A DNA stretch of 64,000 nt from Tribonema minus (Eukaryota > Sar > Xanthophyceae > Tribonematales > Tribonemataceae), in NCBI GenBank assembly GCA_017506865.1, contig JAFCMP010000005.1, positions 372,001 to 436,000 on the forward strand, given 5' to 3'. The notes below the pieces were generated by a model. The model was not told where the DNA came from and did no database searches. It worked only from the letters and a program-made list of their open reading frames with translations. The position numbers and the translations under genes were made by a program. This document shows, piece after piece, positions 27,301 through 37,740 of this stretch (its first letter is position 1; every line of letters begins with the position of its first letter).

Positions 27301-29588
27301 GAGTACACATGGCGCATAGTCCGCCTCTGACCTCAACCTCAACCCTCTATCTGCGCTGTCGTTGACTGGCGCAGAGGGCTGCAGCCTCAAGTTCATGTGT
27401 ACATTTGTGCTCAACATTGCAGTTCATCAACAGGCAGGAGACAGAGAGCTGACTGCGTACATGTGAAAGCAGTATTGCCGACTTCATAGGGTACGCCAGG
27501 CACATTTATGCAAACGCTCTGCAACAGTCCCGCCTGCCCCCCCGTTGCCACACTTCATCTGTGACACTCCAGAGCCTGCACTTCATGAAACCAGTGCTCA
27601 GCGCACCGCTGACCACAAATCCCCCTGACCAAACGTCAATGTCCCCAGCGCCGCAGCCGCATGCAGCGGCAAATCGACGTCATTCATGGCACACAAACAT
27701 GCACGCAGTGGCGCGAACGCCGCCCGATGTGCGCGCAGCAGCAGCGCTCGCCCAGCCCGCATGAGCAAGCAGGTGTGTCCTGACGCTATAGCCCCAATGC
27801 TCTCCTCCGCCGATGCTCGGGCGCAGCAGCTCCATCTGCAGTAGCCGTCAGGCTGTCTAGTGCTCATGCTCAGGCGCACCGCGACACCATGTGGCAGCCT
27901 TTACCCACCAAACAAAGTGGCGTGCCAGCATGGCAGCGGCGGCTGCGCAACACGCCCACATCGGCGCGTTACATGCGGAAACCCCGGATCAGCCGCCACG
28001 CTAGCCCTAGCCCCAGGTCGCAGCGCCCGCGCTTGCCACGAAAGCAGCGCAAGGTCGGACTCGCCGTTGCCGCCGCCGCCGCTGTGCGCAGCAGCACCGC
28101 CGCCGTACGTCCAGCGCAGCGCAGCACCAGCCGACGCTCGCAAGTGGCCCTGCTCACGCAGGAGATCCAATCCCCCGCTGGAGCCCCCCTCCCCCCCCCC
28201 CCCCACACACACATGCACACCCTACCTACATACACACCGCGCCACGCACGCGCGCGCGCGCACTCACCTTGCGGAAGTAGCGCAGCGTCAGGTTGGCGTC
28301 GCCGCCGGCGCGCAGCAGCGCGACGGCGGCGCGGTGCGGCGCCGGGTCGAAGGCGCGCGACACGCGCATGAGCGCCGCCGCCGCGCGCGCGGCGCCCGCG
28401 AGGTCGCCCGCCGCCGCCGCCCTTGCGAGCGTCCGCGCGATGAGCTCGCGCGTCGCGTAGCGCAGCGCGATGCCGCGCATGCGCGCGCCCTCGCGCAGCG
28501 GCGGCAGCGCGGCGAGCTCGCCGGCGTACGCGCGCTCGGTGACGCGGCGCAGCGACGGGTCCGCGCGCATGTACGGGTCCGGCGGCGGGTGCACATCGCT
28601 CAGCAGCCTGCGCCCCGACGGCGGTGGCGGCACAAGCGGCAGCGGCGCGCGTCAGGCACGAAGCATTGATCTGGTTGTGAGAGATCGAAGCCTGTTTGCC
28701 AGGTGACAACTTTTATTTGTAGACGACGAAGGCAAATCTGCTGCCAGTCAGGGTGCTGCTTGCATCGAAGCGAGTCTGCTGCATCGAGTCGTGTTTGAGC
28801 AGGCACGCGAGGCGCTCGATGATGCGCTCGTGCGTGCGTGCGCACGGATGTCACACGCAGCGCAAGCGGACGGGTCCGCAAATGCACTTCTATGCTCTTG
28901 CTGGTGACGGTCCATTGCTGCCCGGCGCCTCGCCACAGCAGACTCACGTCATTCAGCCGCATGCACATACGGTAAGTTCATGATGTCTTGCGGTGTCTTG
29001 ACTGGGCGCCACGGCCGCGCTCAAAGCCGTACGCTTCCTCTATCGATTGTGATGGCGGGCGCGAGACCAACCGGCGCGCCCGCTGCACCATGGTACACTG
29101 TTGTTTTAGAATAGCATTCATGTCAAGAGGAAGAAAACTGTGGGTTTTGGCAGGCGACGTACCTGCAGTCTTCCTCATTTTCTTTTGCAACGGCGTTCGC
29201 AAAACGCACGACCAGCCGACGCGCCTGCAGCACTACGGTACACTGCAGTAGACAGTATCATTCCAAGCAAACAATCGTGCCGAGTCTTGAAGTCAGCGAC
29301 ATACCTGTACTCCTCTCTGTTAATGGTGACGGCGGGCGCGAACTGCGACGTCAGCCGGCGCGCCTGCAGCACGGGCAGCGCGCGCCGCCTGCTGCTCTCT
29401 TCCTCCTCCTCGCCGCTCTCCTCGCCTGAGCAGCAGCAGCAGCGGCAGCGAATGTGCGCGCACGCACGCGTCAGCGCCTCCCAGCAAAATGGGCCCGACT
29501 TTTTTTCCTCGTCTCCAGGCACAGACCAAGTCACTTTCTTCGACGCTGATGCGGAGAAGAAAGGGGCGTCTGGCCCCCGATGCTTCAT
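18331..29588 (-). CDS. Seven-exon gene, 1930-residue largely disordered protein, function unknown
   Basis: Exons in gene order are 29588-29305, 28607-28268, 27055-22688, 22412-22156, 21450-21234, 19420-19331 and 18567-18331. All six junctions keep phase, with GT-AG sites, and the stop is TGA. Residues 1-95 contain CWEALTRACAHIRC and an acidic run. Residues 95-420 are helical (MRGIALRYATRELIARTLAR; ADALATASEVMLPHKGRWTE), perhaps TPR-like. Near residue 700 there is a Trp-rich patch (LRDFGVLEWWAEVYFCPEGD). The single 4.37-kb exon 3 also has a Lys/Ala-rich helix and long Ser/Gly/Asp/Lys/Arg disordered tracts, with LRLRGG at residues 1226 and 1309. Exon 4 is a Lys-rich, possibly nuclear-targeting segment. 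The C-terminus is helical. A nuclear role is an inference. A transcription-factor-subunit-like TPR fold was considered but is not supported. Confidence 0.75.
19130..19215 (-). repeat. Echo of exon 6 (19420-19331) 3' end with donor
   Basis: On the minus strand, GCGCTGCAGCAGCAG|GTACCG followed by CTGCCCTACCTCAT-like bases repeats the exon 6 end (GCACTGCAGCAGCAG|GTACGG, then CTGCCTCAT). Flanking CACAGCC and TGCGCAC blocks recur at the same spacing about 135 bp away. The copy lies in the intron after exon 6. Confidence 0.7.
19531..19908. repeat. Tandem duplication of about 190 bp in intron 5
   Basis: Two head-to-tail units (about 19531-19720 and 19721-19908) share CTCCGGTAGC, CTCCCATTGACCG, GCGCATGGCTGCCTGCAAGT and AGCCGTATCGGCTC. 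On the minus strand both read EPIRLIFHAFLG and LQAAMR in one open frame, but no splice sites or phase support an exon. It could be remains of a duplicated exon. Confidence 0.7.
20144..20160 (+). repeat. Interstitial TTAGGG tract (just under three units)
   Basis: TTAGGGTTAGGGTTAGG lies within intron 5 of the minus-strand gene, between the exon-echo array and the 190-bp tandem repeat. A second, similar short tract lies at 62780. This may mark a past break repaired with telomeric sequence. Confidence 0.8.
20337..21233 (-). repeat. Six tandem echoes of the exon 5 end with (GTGA)n donors
   Basis: Exon 5 (21450-21234) ends with DEDPYGLNRVFSQTQSQS and ALGMGAAA, directly followed by GTGAGTGAGTGAG. 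Downstream, this exon end recurs at about 21096, 20899, 20773, 20575, 20453 and 20337 (plus-strand left edges). Most copies are followed by GTGA repeats; units are about 120-200 bp. The 20575 copy keeps an open frame (GEDPYGLSRVVSQTQSQS) and a donor. The 21096 and 20773 copies carry a one-base deletion that leads to a stop. The 20337 copy has an internal deletion. Confidence 0.85.
22445..22687 (-). repeat. Tandem ~122-bp duplication at the exon 3 donor
   Basis: Units of about 22446-22566 and 22567-22687 share GCGCACGCGGGGTGCAG, CGCACCACAATTG-like and CAATCTCACC-type blocks. The right unit abuts the donor of exon 3 (AAAG|GTGAGAT). The left unit has an equivalent GTGAGAT site (plus-strand ATCTCACC at 22562), so the donor itself is echoed. 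Confidence 0.75.
28020..28160 (-). repeat. Degenerate echo of exon 2 3' end
   Basis: On the plus strand, GCGCAAGGTCGGACTCGCCG and the following GCGCAGCAGCACCGCCGCCG resemble the end of exon 2 at 28270-28345 (GCGCAGCGTCAGGTTGGCG, then GCGCAGCAGCGCGACGGCGG). It is more diverged than the other echoes, so composition could explain part of the match. Confidence 0.45.
28755..28900 (-). repeat. Degenerate upstream echo of exon 2 5' part
   Basis: On the minus strand, GCGGACCCGTCCGCTTGCGC through CGACTCGATGCAGCAGACTC follows the order of exon 2 bases 28590-28450, starting at GCGGACCCGTCGCTGCGCCG. It sits in intron 1, upstream of the real exon, where a 5' echo would be expected. Confidence 0.55.
29020..29240 (-). 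repeat. Two echoes of exon 1 3' end with donor
   Basis: The exon 1 end (plus-strand view: TACCTGTACTCCTCTCTGTT, ATGGTGACGGCGGGCGCG, then GCCGGCGCGCCTGCAGCAC) recurs at about 29158-29235 (GTACCTGCAGTCTTCCTC through CAGCCGACGCGCCTGCAGCA) and about 29028-29090 (GTACGCTTCCTCTATCGATT through GATGGCGGGCGCGAGACCAA). Spacing is about 130-145 bp. Both lie in intron 1, downstream of exon 1. Confidence 0.8.
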
Positions 29589-31971
29589 GCCCGTTTTGAA
29601 TTTATTGATAAAAGAGGCCTTAAATGGGGAGTTTGAGCCTCAATGCTAGAAGAGCATCGACGATGAAGCGAGCCTGCTGCACTCATGTGGGGCGTTCTGC
29701 ATAAATCAATGCAGCTGGGGTGCCTTTGCCCATCGTGTCTCACACTGCCAGGCACGCTGACGGCCGGCGCAAATTACAATACATTAGCTGCCTTGATCAC
29801 AGCCTGAATGCCCACAGAGCAGCAGATGAACAGCTGCACGTGCTACGATGATTAGGCATGCAGGTGCTGCAGCGATGTAGGATATAACATTATTGAGTGC
29901 ATCTGAGGGTGCAAGACAAATGCACTGTTCAAAGCTGCTGCGTCTCAACGAAGAAACAAGAGCCATGCTGTGTGAGCTATTTCGTGCGTTGCTGAACCTC
30001 TGCGTTGTTATGCAGTCTCACAACATCCCAGTGGCCCAGTGGAATCCACAACATTGACCAAAGCAACTGCCTCATCTTCAGTGCTTTCAGCTGCACAGAC
30101 TGCACGAGGTGTGCCCAACAAGCAGAACCACCCCCCGGTCTGCCGCTGTTATTGTTATTGCATGGCATGCGTTCCTGGAACTTTTGCGGAGGAAACTTTG
30201 TGCAACCCACTGAATAAAATGCACTGAGAGAAGATCATGTTACCTCGATGCCGGAAGTACACTGCCCAACCCAAGGCAAGTCTGCAAGCTATGGTCAAGA
30301 AGAACCAGTCTCACCATATTCGTCCTTGGCACTCGCTCCATAGATAAGATGTCGCAGCATGGCTCCCACCAGTAAGCTCCACAGCTACAAATCACTTCGT
30401 CCCTCCTATCCACATGGCGCAAGCCATACCCGCCTCCGTCGCATGTTTGCAGAAACAAAATCATCTTCATCGTGACTCGCCTCGAGCGCTCGCCGAAAAA
30501 AAAAAACTCACAAAAAACGCTCTATAGGACAGAGGCCCCACACATACACACAGACACACCTGCATACCATTCATTTTTAAATCCTGCACGAGCACACATG
30601 GTGGCTTGGGGGCAAGAGCAAGTGAGCACCCATACCATTTCTGAAGCCGGTCTGCATGCGTTTGACTCGTGCATGGATCTGTGTACTTCGAACTTTGCTG
30701 CAAAAAATCGTCTGCAATGCAGCTCATATGGTCAATTGTTCGAGCCAGACGCCACCAGACTCGTGGGTACACCGAAGGATGAGTTGAAGGATACACTGCA
30801 AACTTTAAACAAAAAAGGTGCCAAGCCAATTGGTGGTGGTACGCCAACGGACATCTGCATAATGTCCTTGAATTGCACTATGCTTTAAAATGTTTCCATG
30901 ATGTTCACAGCCCTATCCTATGATTCCGTCTAACTCAAATGCGTTCAAGCACGTTCAGGTCAACTACAACGTGCACATCACGGATACTCTGCTAGAGAGC
31001 TGTGCATGATGCGTTCACGGCGGTCGCACATGATACGTCTGAGGTCCACACATGTCTGTGGCTCCCTTCATGTGCACACATGTTGCAACATGATGGCAGT
31101 GACCACCGGTAACGGCACGCTGAGCCTGCCGCACCTTCTTGTTGTACCGTGATCGCCCCTCCTTGCGCAGGCTTTGAATCGATCAGATCTGAGGTGCTCT
31201 GCTTTTTAAATGTTTGGGAACACGCTCATGCCATAATCACATGTTGGACAGCGCCATCAGCTCTGCGGTGGCTGCCAGCCTGAGTCTTTGGTGTTGGCTG
31301 CAGCACCAACTTCCAATACTTCTTTCATTTCCCTGCTGCATCGGGGGGCGGGCGGCTAACAGTGGAGCAAGTGTGACCTGAAACAGTCTTTCCTCATCAA
31401 GCAGCGTACCTAGTATAAATGCTGATTTCAAACTGACTTTGGCCACGGTTTCGTCAAAACGAGAAGATGTGCATTCAGAATATTCTAAGTAGATTGGCCT
31501 TATCTACAAGAACTACCATTACCTATCACCTCAATTGATGCCGCTCAAAGTTGCAAATTACGAGTTGGCATCTGTGCAAGCACTTGGTATTGTTGAATAC
31601 TTTTTGATGGATGTGCACCAGTCTCGGAGACAGAGTTTCTAGCCCTTCATGGGAGGGCTGGTCAAGTGCATGTTCAAAGTTAAAAAGGGCAATCAGCATA
31701 CTCCTGGATGATTGCTGTGAGCACGTTGGTCAAGCGACGAGCACACGCGCGTGCCCCGCCATGATTGGTTGCTCTGAACCGGAAGTTCAACCTCGGGAAA
31801 GCTTGGCGCGTGCTCGCTTGCGTGCTTTTCGATTTTGTGGCTCTAAGAGGCGCAGCCCGTCTTCTCCTAAAATGCTGCAGATGAGAGAGCAGTGCACTGC
31901 ATCCAAGATCGGTGAACCGCCCTTCACGTTGCGCCACCCGCAGTGCTACAAGATCTACAGGGTGAAGCGTC
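29589..31971. other. Divergent intergenic region
   Basis: The minus-strand gene starts at 29588 and the STEAP-like gene at 31972, so this 2.4 kb would hold both promoters. Only short open frames of unremarkable composition are seen. No TATA box or other defined element was called. Confidence 0.5.
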
Positions 31972-34900
31972 ATGTCTGCGAGATCCGCGCTGTCGTCCAT
32001 GGAGTCCGCCACAAGTGAGGCCTCGGATGGTTCCGCGCCGAGGGCAGGCGCCATTGCGCCAGCCAAGGACAAGTGCATATACGATGGCGACAACAAAGGC
32101 CACCCGAGCAAGCTGTTGCAGGTCGCGGTCCTTGGCCAGGTGCGAGAGACATTTGCCGCGCGCATGTGAAAGTAAAGGTTGCCGTAGATGCTTACCTGAG
32201 CGGTAACTTTGAAATTTGCTGAGACTGGAGGATGTCCGATTCTTGCCTCAGAGTATGCGCAGCGATAGTCCAGTCCAGTGGTTGAACAACTCGACATTGT
32301 GCATGAAACATTCAACACAGTGACTGTGAAAAAAGAGGCAGTAACACTGTCATGATGCCATGGCAGTACACAGCAGCAGGCTAAAAGCTCACCGCTTGCT
32401 TGCCTCAAGTGGTTTCTTCAGAGCAGCAGGACCAGCGTGTGATGTTCATTTTCAGTGCCTGGGATCCTCAGACTTGAACCTGGTGCTGTAAATCTTAGAC
32501 TTAAAGTCGAAAAGCTTCCCAGAAGGTGTTGTGCACATGTAGAAGCACTGCAGACCCACATCTTGAGTTTCCATAGGACTGGCGAATGACATCAAATCAT
32601 TCATCTTGATTATCATATGATGTGGCAGCCATGCCATATGTCAGCTCATCGAACTATCGCATGGCTCCATCCTGTGATGCAGGTACGACAGCCTACTACT
32701 ACTAGTACTACAACTTCACATGTACATGTATTGTTCTCATTGTGTTTTCATCGCGTTGTATGTGCGTTTTCACTCGCTGTGACAGGGGCTCCTCGGCACT
32801 GCCCTTGTGACAAGGCTAGAGAGATGCGCCAGCGCCACAGTTCAGGTCTACGCGGGCTCCACCACGTGAGTGGCCTACACCTCGCTCATTGGCTGAACTT
32901 CAAGTTGAAGCGGCAGCTGCTTGTGCTCGTCAGATTTCTGCGGTGCATTGAGCAAGCTCTTGCAGTGCCCTGAGAACTGCAGCAACATGTGTGTCTGGCC
33001 TATCACGCAGTCAAAGCTGATTGCTACGGCTGATACATGCGCATGGGCATTTCACATTCAAAGCTTTACTAGTTTGCAATTCAATGCACCATTTCCTTGT
33101 ACTTTTGAAAGCCTCCATGCAAGCTAGCTAGCTGCCAAGGGCAGCAACTAGTGAATGTTTCCACTGGCAGTTACCAATTGTCAAATTCAACTGGAGGTTA
33201 ACGGTTAACCTCCAGTTGACTTTCTTGCATTTAATTGAAAGATCTTTGCTTTAAGTTCATTTTAGTACTACTTTGACGTGTGACTTCACAGCACTGTCAG
33301 TCAAATCACCACTAACATCACACAATTCATTCAACAAAGTTCACCTTGCATCCCGCACCATGCAAGTACACCGGGCTGGCTGAGTTGCACGCACTCTGAG
33401 GCCGCTGGCGCCCCCAGCGCACTGCAGTCACCGTGACTGTGCACTCTGGAAGGGACTTAACGAGGCTGTCGTTGTGGCACACAGCACAAGCAAATTGCAC
33501 GCAGCATACTCCGAAGTACTATAGTATGCCCGCATGCAGCTGACTGCAGAAGACTGCGCAAGGCACAAGATGCTTCAAGTTGCAGCCTAGGACAGTACAC
33601 GCTTACTGTAGTACACCTGGCAAGCCACATGACACCTCCGACTGCCGCCGCGACATCTCAAGCTCCTCTGCCACTGCGTACGCGCCTCATTGCGCTCATG
33701 TGCTACCGCGGTCTCACGCACTGTGTGGCAGGCCGGGCACCAACACTCTGAGCTACTCGGAGGCCATCGCCGCTGCCCGCATCGTCATACTAGCCATACC
33801 GGCCGGAGCGCACAAGGCCTTCGCCGCTGAGTACGGCGCGCAGCTCCGCGGCCTCATTCTGGTAGATCCAAGCAACGGCACTGGCGAGAACAAGTTCGCG
33901 TATGAGCGTCTCGTCGCCGCGCTGCCGGGGTGCTCTGTCGTCAAGGTACACATGATGCGGAAACACAAGAATGCACTCGCAGCGATGTCGCCAGCGTGGT
34001 GCACGAATCAGATGGCCAGACATAATCTGTGTTGGAGCTCGTGTTGGTTGGTCTGCACTCCGTCGTACGGTATCTTGCCATGTTGACTCTACCACACTCT
34101 CAGTCTGTTAGGCTGCTGTGATTTCTGTAGACTTGCATTACCGACTCGGAAACAGACTCCATGGGTGGCTGGGTGTCCCTTATTTTTGAGAGTTACTCCT
34201 AAGCAGCTTGCTAGTCTGCACTGCTGCTGTACTGTCCCGCAAGCCGACCATCATCCTTTTGCTGGCCCTGCATGGTAGATCCCAAGTCATGGACGACGTG
34301 CTGCTCACGTCTTACCGTTGATCATGCCACAATGCGCCACTTGTGTTGTGTGTGTCAGGGCCTCAATACCATCAGCGCATACGCCCTCGACGACCACGGC
34401 TACGCTAGCGGAGCGACGCTGCCCATCTGCGGCGCCGACGCCGACGCCAAGTGCGTGGTCCTTCAGCTCATTGCGGAGATGGGGCTCACGGTGAGCCATC
34501 TTGAACTTTGAATTTGAGGTTCAACGTGCGCTTACTGTGACTGCCCCCCTGCACTTGTATCAGTTCCCCTGCCTGCACTAATGTAGCACGGGTCCAGGTG
34601 CAGTAGAGTCTGTCGTGTGCCCTCCAGTAGATCCCTGCAGTGCAACACCCTGAGATCAGTACTGAGCGAGGGCACTTGCCAGTGGCGTCAATACTTGCAA
34701 CAGGCGCGTCGTTGTCCGTCGCACTGCCAGGACTGCAGGCGACAGAGCCATTTGGCGATGCTGCAGAACTTCAACTTCAACTGCTGACGCGCTGTCACCT
34801 GCCTCCACAGGGCACCGATGTTGGGGGCGCAGGCCGAGCCCAACACATAGAGGCGCTGCCGCTGGCCTTGTTCTCCAGAGAGACGTGGATCAGCTCCGGC

Positions 34901-37583
34901 ATAGCCCTCATTACGCTTTTCTTCGCATACTGGTATGCGTACATCAGGTGAGTCAGCTTTGAAGATGAAGGTGAACTTGTGGTTTTGATGTTTGCTCTCA
35001 TTGCGGCCAGCAAGTGCTTGTGCTCGTTTGGCCTACGTTCGACCTATGACGATGTGGTACAATGTTTAACTTGTGCACTTGGTGGCTGAACTGACGTTGG
35101 CGTCACTGCGCTGTACATACGTGCGGTCGCGCCCCCGCCACGCACCGCGCTTAACAACATATACATTCAATAGGCCTGATGGGACTACTGCATCAAGATG
35201 CCAGCCAGCTAGCTTCTGATAGCTGGTAGTCCCAAGGCTTAGCACATTGCCATTTACCACGTTCACACTGCTGTTCTTCTTGGCTTGTCTGCAAGCCACG
35301 GCTCTGAATCACTCCAGAGCAGGTGTGCGCCCCGCAACGAGTCGCCGTGTCGCTACATGTCTTGACATACCCCCCGCTTAAGGCCATACCTTGCATCATC
35401 ACTGGCACCCGCCTTACCCTTGCGTTGCTTCCAAGCCCCTTCTTAACCCTAGATGTTTTGCAAATACTACACTGCAGCTTTACAGCCCCCCCCCCCCCCC
35501 CCCCAATTTGACCTGTGCCGAGACGTGAACGCGCACATCTCTGGGTTGTTTACCACCAACCTAGTTGCCAACGATAATATTATTGCTTCCCGAGTTACTA
35601 GCCCGCCTGTGTGTGCAGCAGTGCAATGCCTCTGCTACAACCCAAACAACCGTGCTCACGTGACCGATAAGTTCTGCACCACCTCAACTCTCCGCTCATG
35701 AGTTGCTGAACAGACCCCCCTCCCCCACCCCCCCACCCCTCTGGAACAGATACATCGTCGTCTACAACGGCCCGCCAGCCCACCCCGCCTACCACGGCCT
35801 GCTTTGGGTCATGAACAAGGGGGTCTGCTGGGCGGCCATCACCGTGCTCTCGCTCTCCTTCATGCCGGGGCCGCTCGTGCAGCTGCTGCAGCTGTGGACG
35901 GGGCGCGCGTACGTGACGCTGCGCGAGCCGCTGGCGACCGCCATGGGCTGCCGCAAGGCGCTCGGCCTGTGGGCCGCGTTCTTCGTCGCCAACCACTTCG
36001 GCATGAGCTGCATGCTCATGAACCAGAAGGTGCGCAGCGCTAGTCGACGTTGAACTCGCTGCCGCAAGGCGTTACCAGGTTTGCTCGCCGCGTTCCTTTG
36101 CGGCCGACCACTTCAGCATGAGCGGCATGCTCCTGAATCAGCAGGTGCGCACTAGTTGAAAATGAGCTTGCTGCCGCAAGGCGCTACTAGGGCTGTGGGG
36201 GGCTGCGTTCTTCGTCGCCAACCACTTCGGCATGAGCTGCATGCTGATGACTCAGAAGGTGCATGCGTGGGGCGCGGCGTGGCCGGGGTCACAACATGAT
36301 GCTGTAACAATACCCGAAGTTCCGTCCAAAGTTCTAGTTGAACTTCAACTCGCTGCCTTAGGCCCTAGGGCTGTGATCTGTATTCCTTGCCCTTGCCCAC
36401 TTTGGCATGAGGCGCGTGCTCATAATAAATAGACCCACGCAGGCGTGGCGAGTTGGGTTGTGATGAGTTGAAGTACCACTTTGGTAGGTGTGAAGCTTCA
36501 ATTGCGCACAGCTGCCTCAGCATATGCTTGCAAGTTCCTGAGCAGTACTCTGCGACTTTTGTTTATTGACCCCTTATCCCCCCCCCCACACGGCACTGCA
36601 GGTTTACAAGAAGTTTTATGTCACCGAGGCTGGTGATGGCCACGAAGGATGGCTCAGCATTTCGGTGAGTCACCAGTGTCACTTGATGGCGGACCGCGTG
36701 TGACAACGTCTGAACCAGGTCGCCAACCCCAACGCAAGCCTGCACTGCATATGCTACAGGGCGAGCTCAGCATGCTGCAGGGCGTTGCCGCCGCCACTGC
36801 GCTCAACGCCATGAACCCCGAACCTCAACGTCACATCTTTCACGTAGGCACACTCTGGATCAGAGTGTGCCGTCGTCTTGGGGTCAACCGCATCTTTAAG
36901 TTGCCCCCCCCCCCCCCCCGCCTGCATTTGCGGCCTTGATTGCTGACCTCAACTATTAATTGCCTGTACTGTATCTGCAGGGCGAGCTGAGCATGCTGCT
37001 GGGCATCTTCGCCGCCACGCTGCTCGGTGTCATGACCCTGGCCTCGATGTCACGTCTCTCATGCAGCACACATTCAGAATCACAGTCTGCTGTCGTAGTG
37101 TTCAACTGCATCTTCAAATTGCCCCTGTCCTCCTGCATTTCTAATTATTGCTGCCCCCTACGCCTGCCTTTACTGTGTCTGCAGGGCGAGCTGAGCATGC
37201 TGCTGGGCGTCTTTGCCGCCACGCTGCTTGGCGTCATGACCCTGGCCTCGATGCCCGGCGCGGCGGCCGTCCTCTCCTGGCGCGAGTACCACTTCATCTT
37301 CAGCTACCTCGGCTGGATGGCGCTGGCGGTCTCCACGTGGCACGTCATCGCGACGAGCTACCCCAAGTTCCTGCGGCCGCAGACGCTCGACGCGTACGAC
37401 GGCATGCCGACGGTCGGGCTGCTGAGCATCATCCCGCCGCTGCTCGCCATGGCGCTCAAGCTCGCGGTTCTGGCGTTCACGCCGCGGCTCAACAGGATCA
37501 AGCGCGGCGGGCAGCAGCGTCGCGGGGCGTCACCCGTTGAAGTTCCCGTCAACGCTAAGCTTGCTCCTGGTTCGCAGGTGTGA
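31972..37583 (+). CDS. STEAP-family metalloreductase, 490 residues, eight exons
   Basis: Exons are 31972-32139, 32786-32865, 33732-33945, 34359-34490, 34811-34947, 35750-36029, 36602-36664 and 37185-37583. All junctions are phase-consistent, with GT-AG sites. Residues 47-200 form the NADPH-binding F420-oxidoreductase-like domain. The Rossmann motif VAVLGQGLLG is split by intron 1 (residues 51-60); IVILAIPAGAH and the family motif GLNTISAYAL follow. IEALPLALFS matches the STEAP linker before the membrane part. About six membrane segments follow. Candidate heme ligands are H326 in LGLWAAFFVANHFGMS and H411 in LAVSTWHVIA, after the conserved SWREYHFIFSYLG. The family reduces Fe3+ or Cu2+ using NADPH, FAD and heme in plasma or endosomal membranes; the role here would be metal uptake. 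Length matches four-domain STEAPs. Introns 6 and 7 carry exon echoes. Confidence 0.9.
33187..33219. repeat. Perfect 33-nt palindrome
   Basis: The arms TCAACTGGAGGTTAAC and GTTAACCTCCAGTTGA flank a single G and pair perfectly over 16 bp. It lies in intron 2 of the STEAP-like gene. It could form a hairpin in the pre-mRNA. No terminator role is expected in an intron. Confidence 0.95.
36030..36460 (+). repeat. Three echoes of STEAP exon 6 3' end with donor
   Basis: The exon end (GCTGCCGCAAGGCGCTCGGC through CACTTCGGCATGAGCTGCAT, then CAGAAGGTGCGC) recurs at about 36056-36155, 36168-36270 and, more decayed, 36350-36435. Copies 1 and 2 keep CAGCAGGTGCGC and CAGAAGGTGCAT donors. Units are about 110 bp, and the later one is about 180 bp further on. 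The duplicated segment encodes the helix with the putative heme ligand H326. Copy 2 still reads FFVANHFGMSCMLM. Confidence 0.9.
36745..37090 (+). repeat. Two upstream echoes of STEAP exon 8 5' end with acceptors
   Basis: GCAG|GGCGAGCTGAGCATGCTG with the following CTGGGC...GCCGCCACGCTGCT is the real start at 37185. The block recurs at 36981 (about 75 bp nearly identical, CTGCAG acceptor kept) and at 36760 (more diverged, CTACAG acceptor). From 36981 the frame is open through to the real exon with 204 bp added, so use of this acceptor would add 68 residues in frame. Confidence 0.92.
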
Positions 37584-37740
37584 AAGTAGAGACAGCCAGG
37601 GTTGCAGTTGACGTGGGCCTTGGTTGCGCCTGGCTCGCAGGTGTGAGAGGAGGCCCGTTAGAGTTGGAGTTGACAAGCGGTAGGGGGGGAGAACGGGGGG
37701 CGGGGTCTGGCTCACCAGGCGGCACGTCAACCGCAACTGG
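37545..37740 (+). repeat. Echoes of the STEAP 3' coding end
   Basis: The end of the last exon (GTTGAAGTTCCCGTCAACG through CTCCTGGTTCGCAGGTGTGA, stop at 37581-37583) is followed by similar units at about 37600-37655 (GCGCCTGGCTCGCAGGTGTG) and, weaker, 37660-37735. They lie in the presumed 3' UTR. Confidence 0.6.

Noticed and set aside
31680..32054. Minus-strand open frame of about 124 codons with protein-like sequence
   Set aside because: It is antisense to the first STEAP exon (31972-32139), whose frame and donor are confirmed by the Rossmann motif continuing across the intron.
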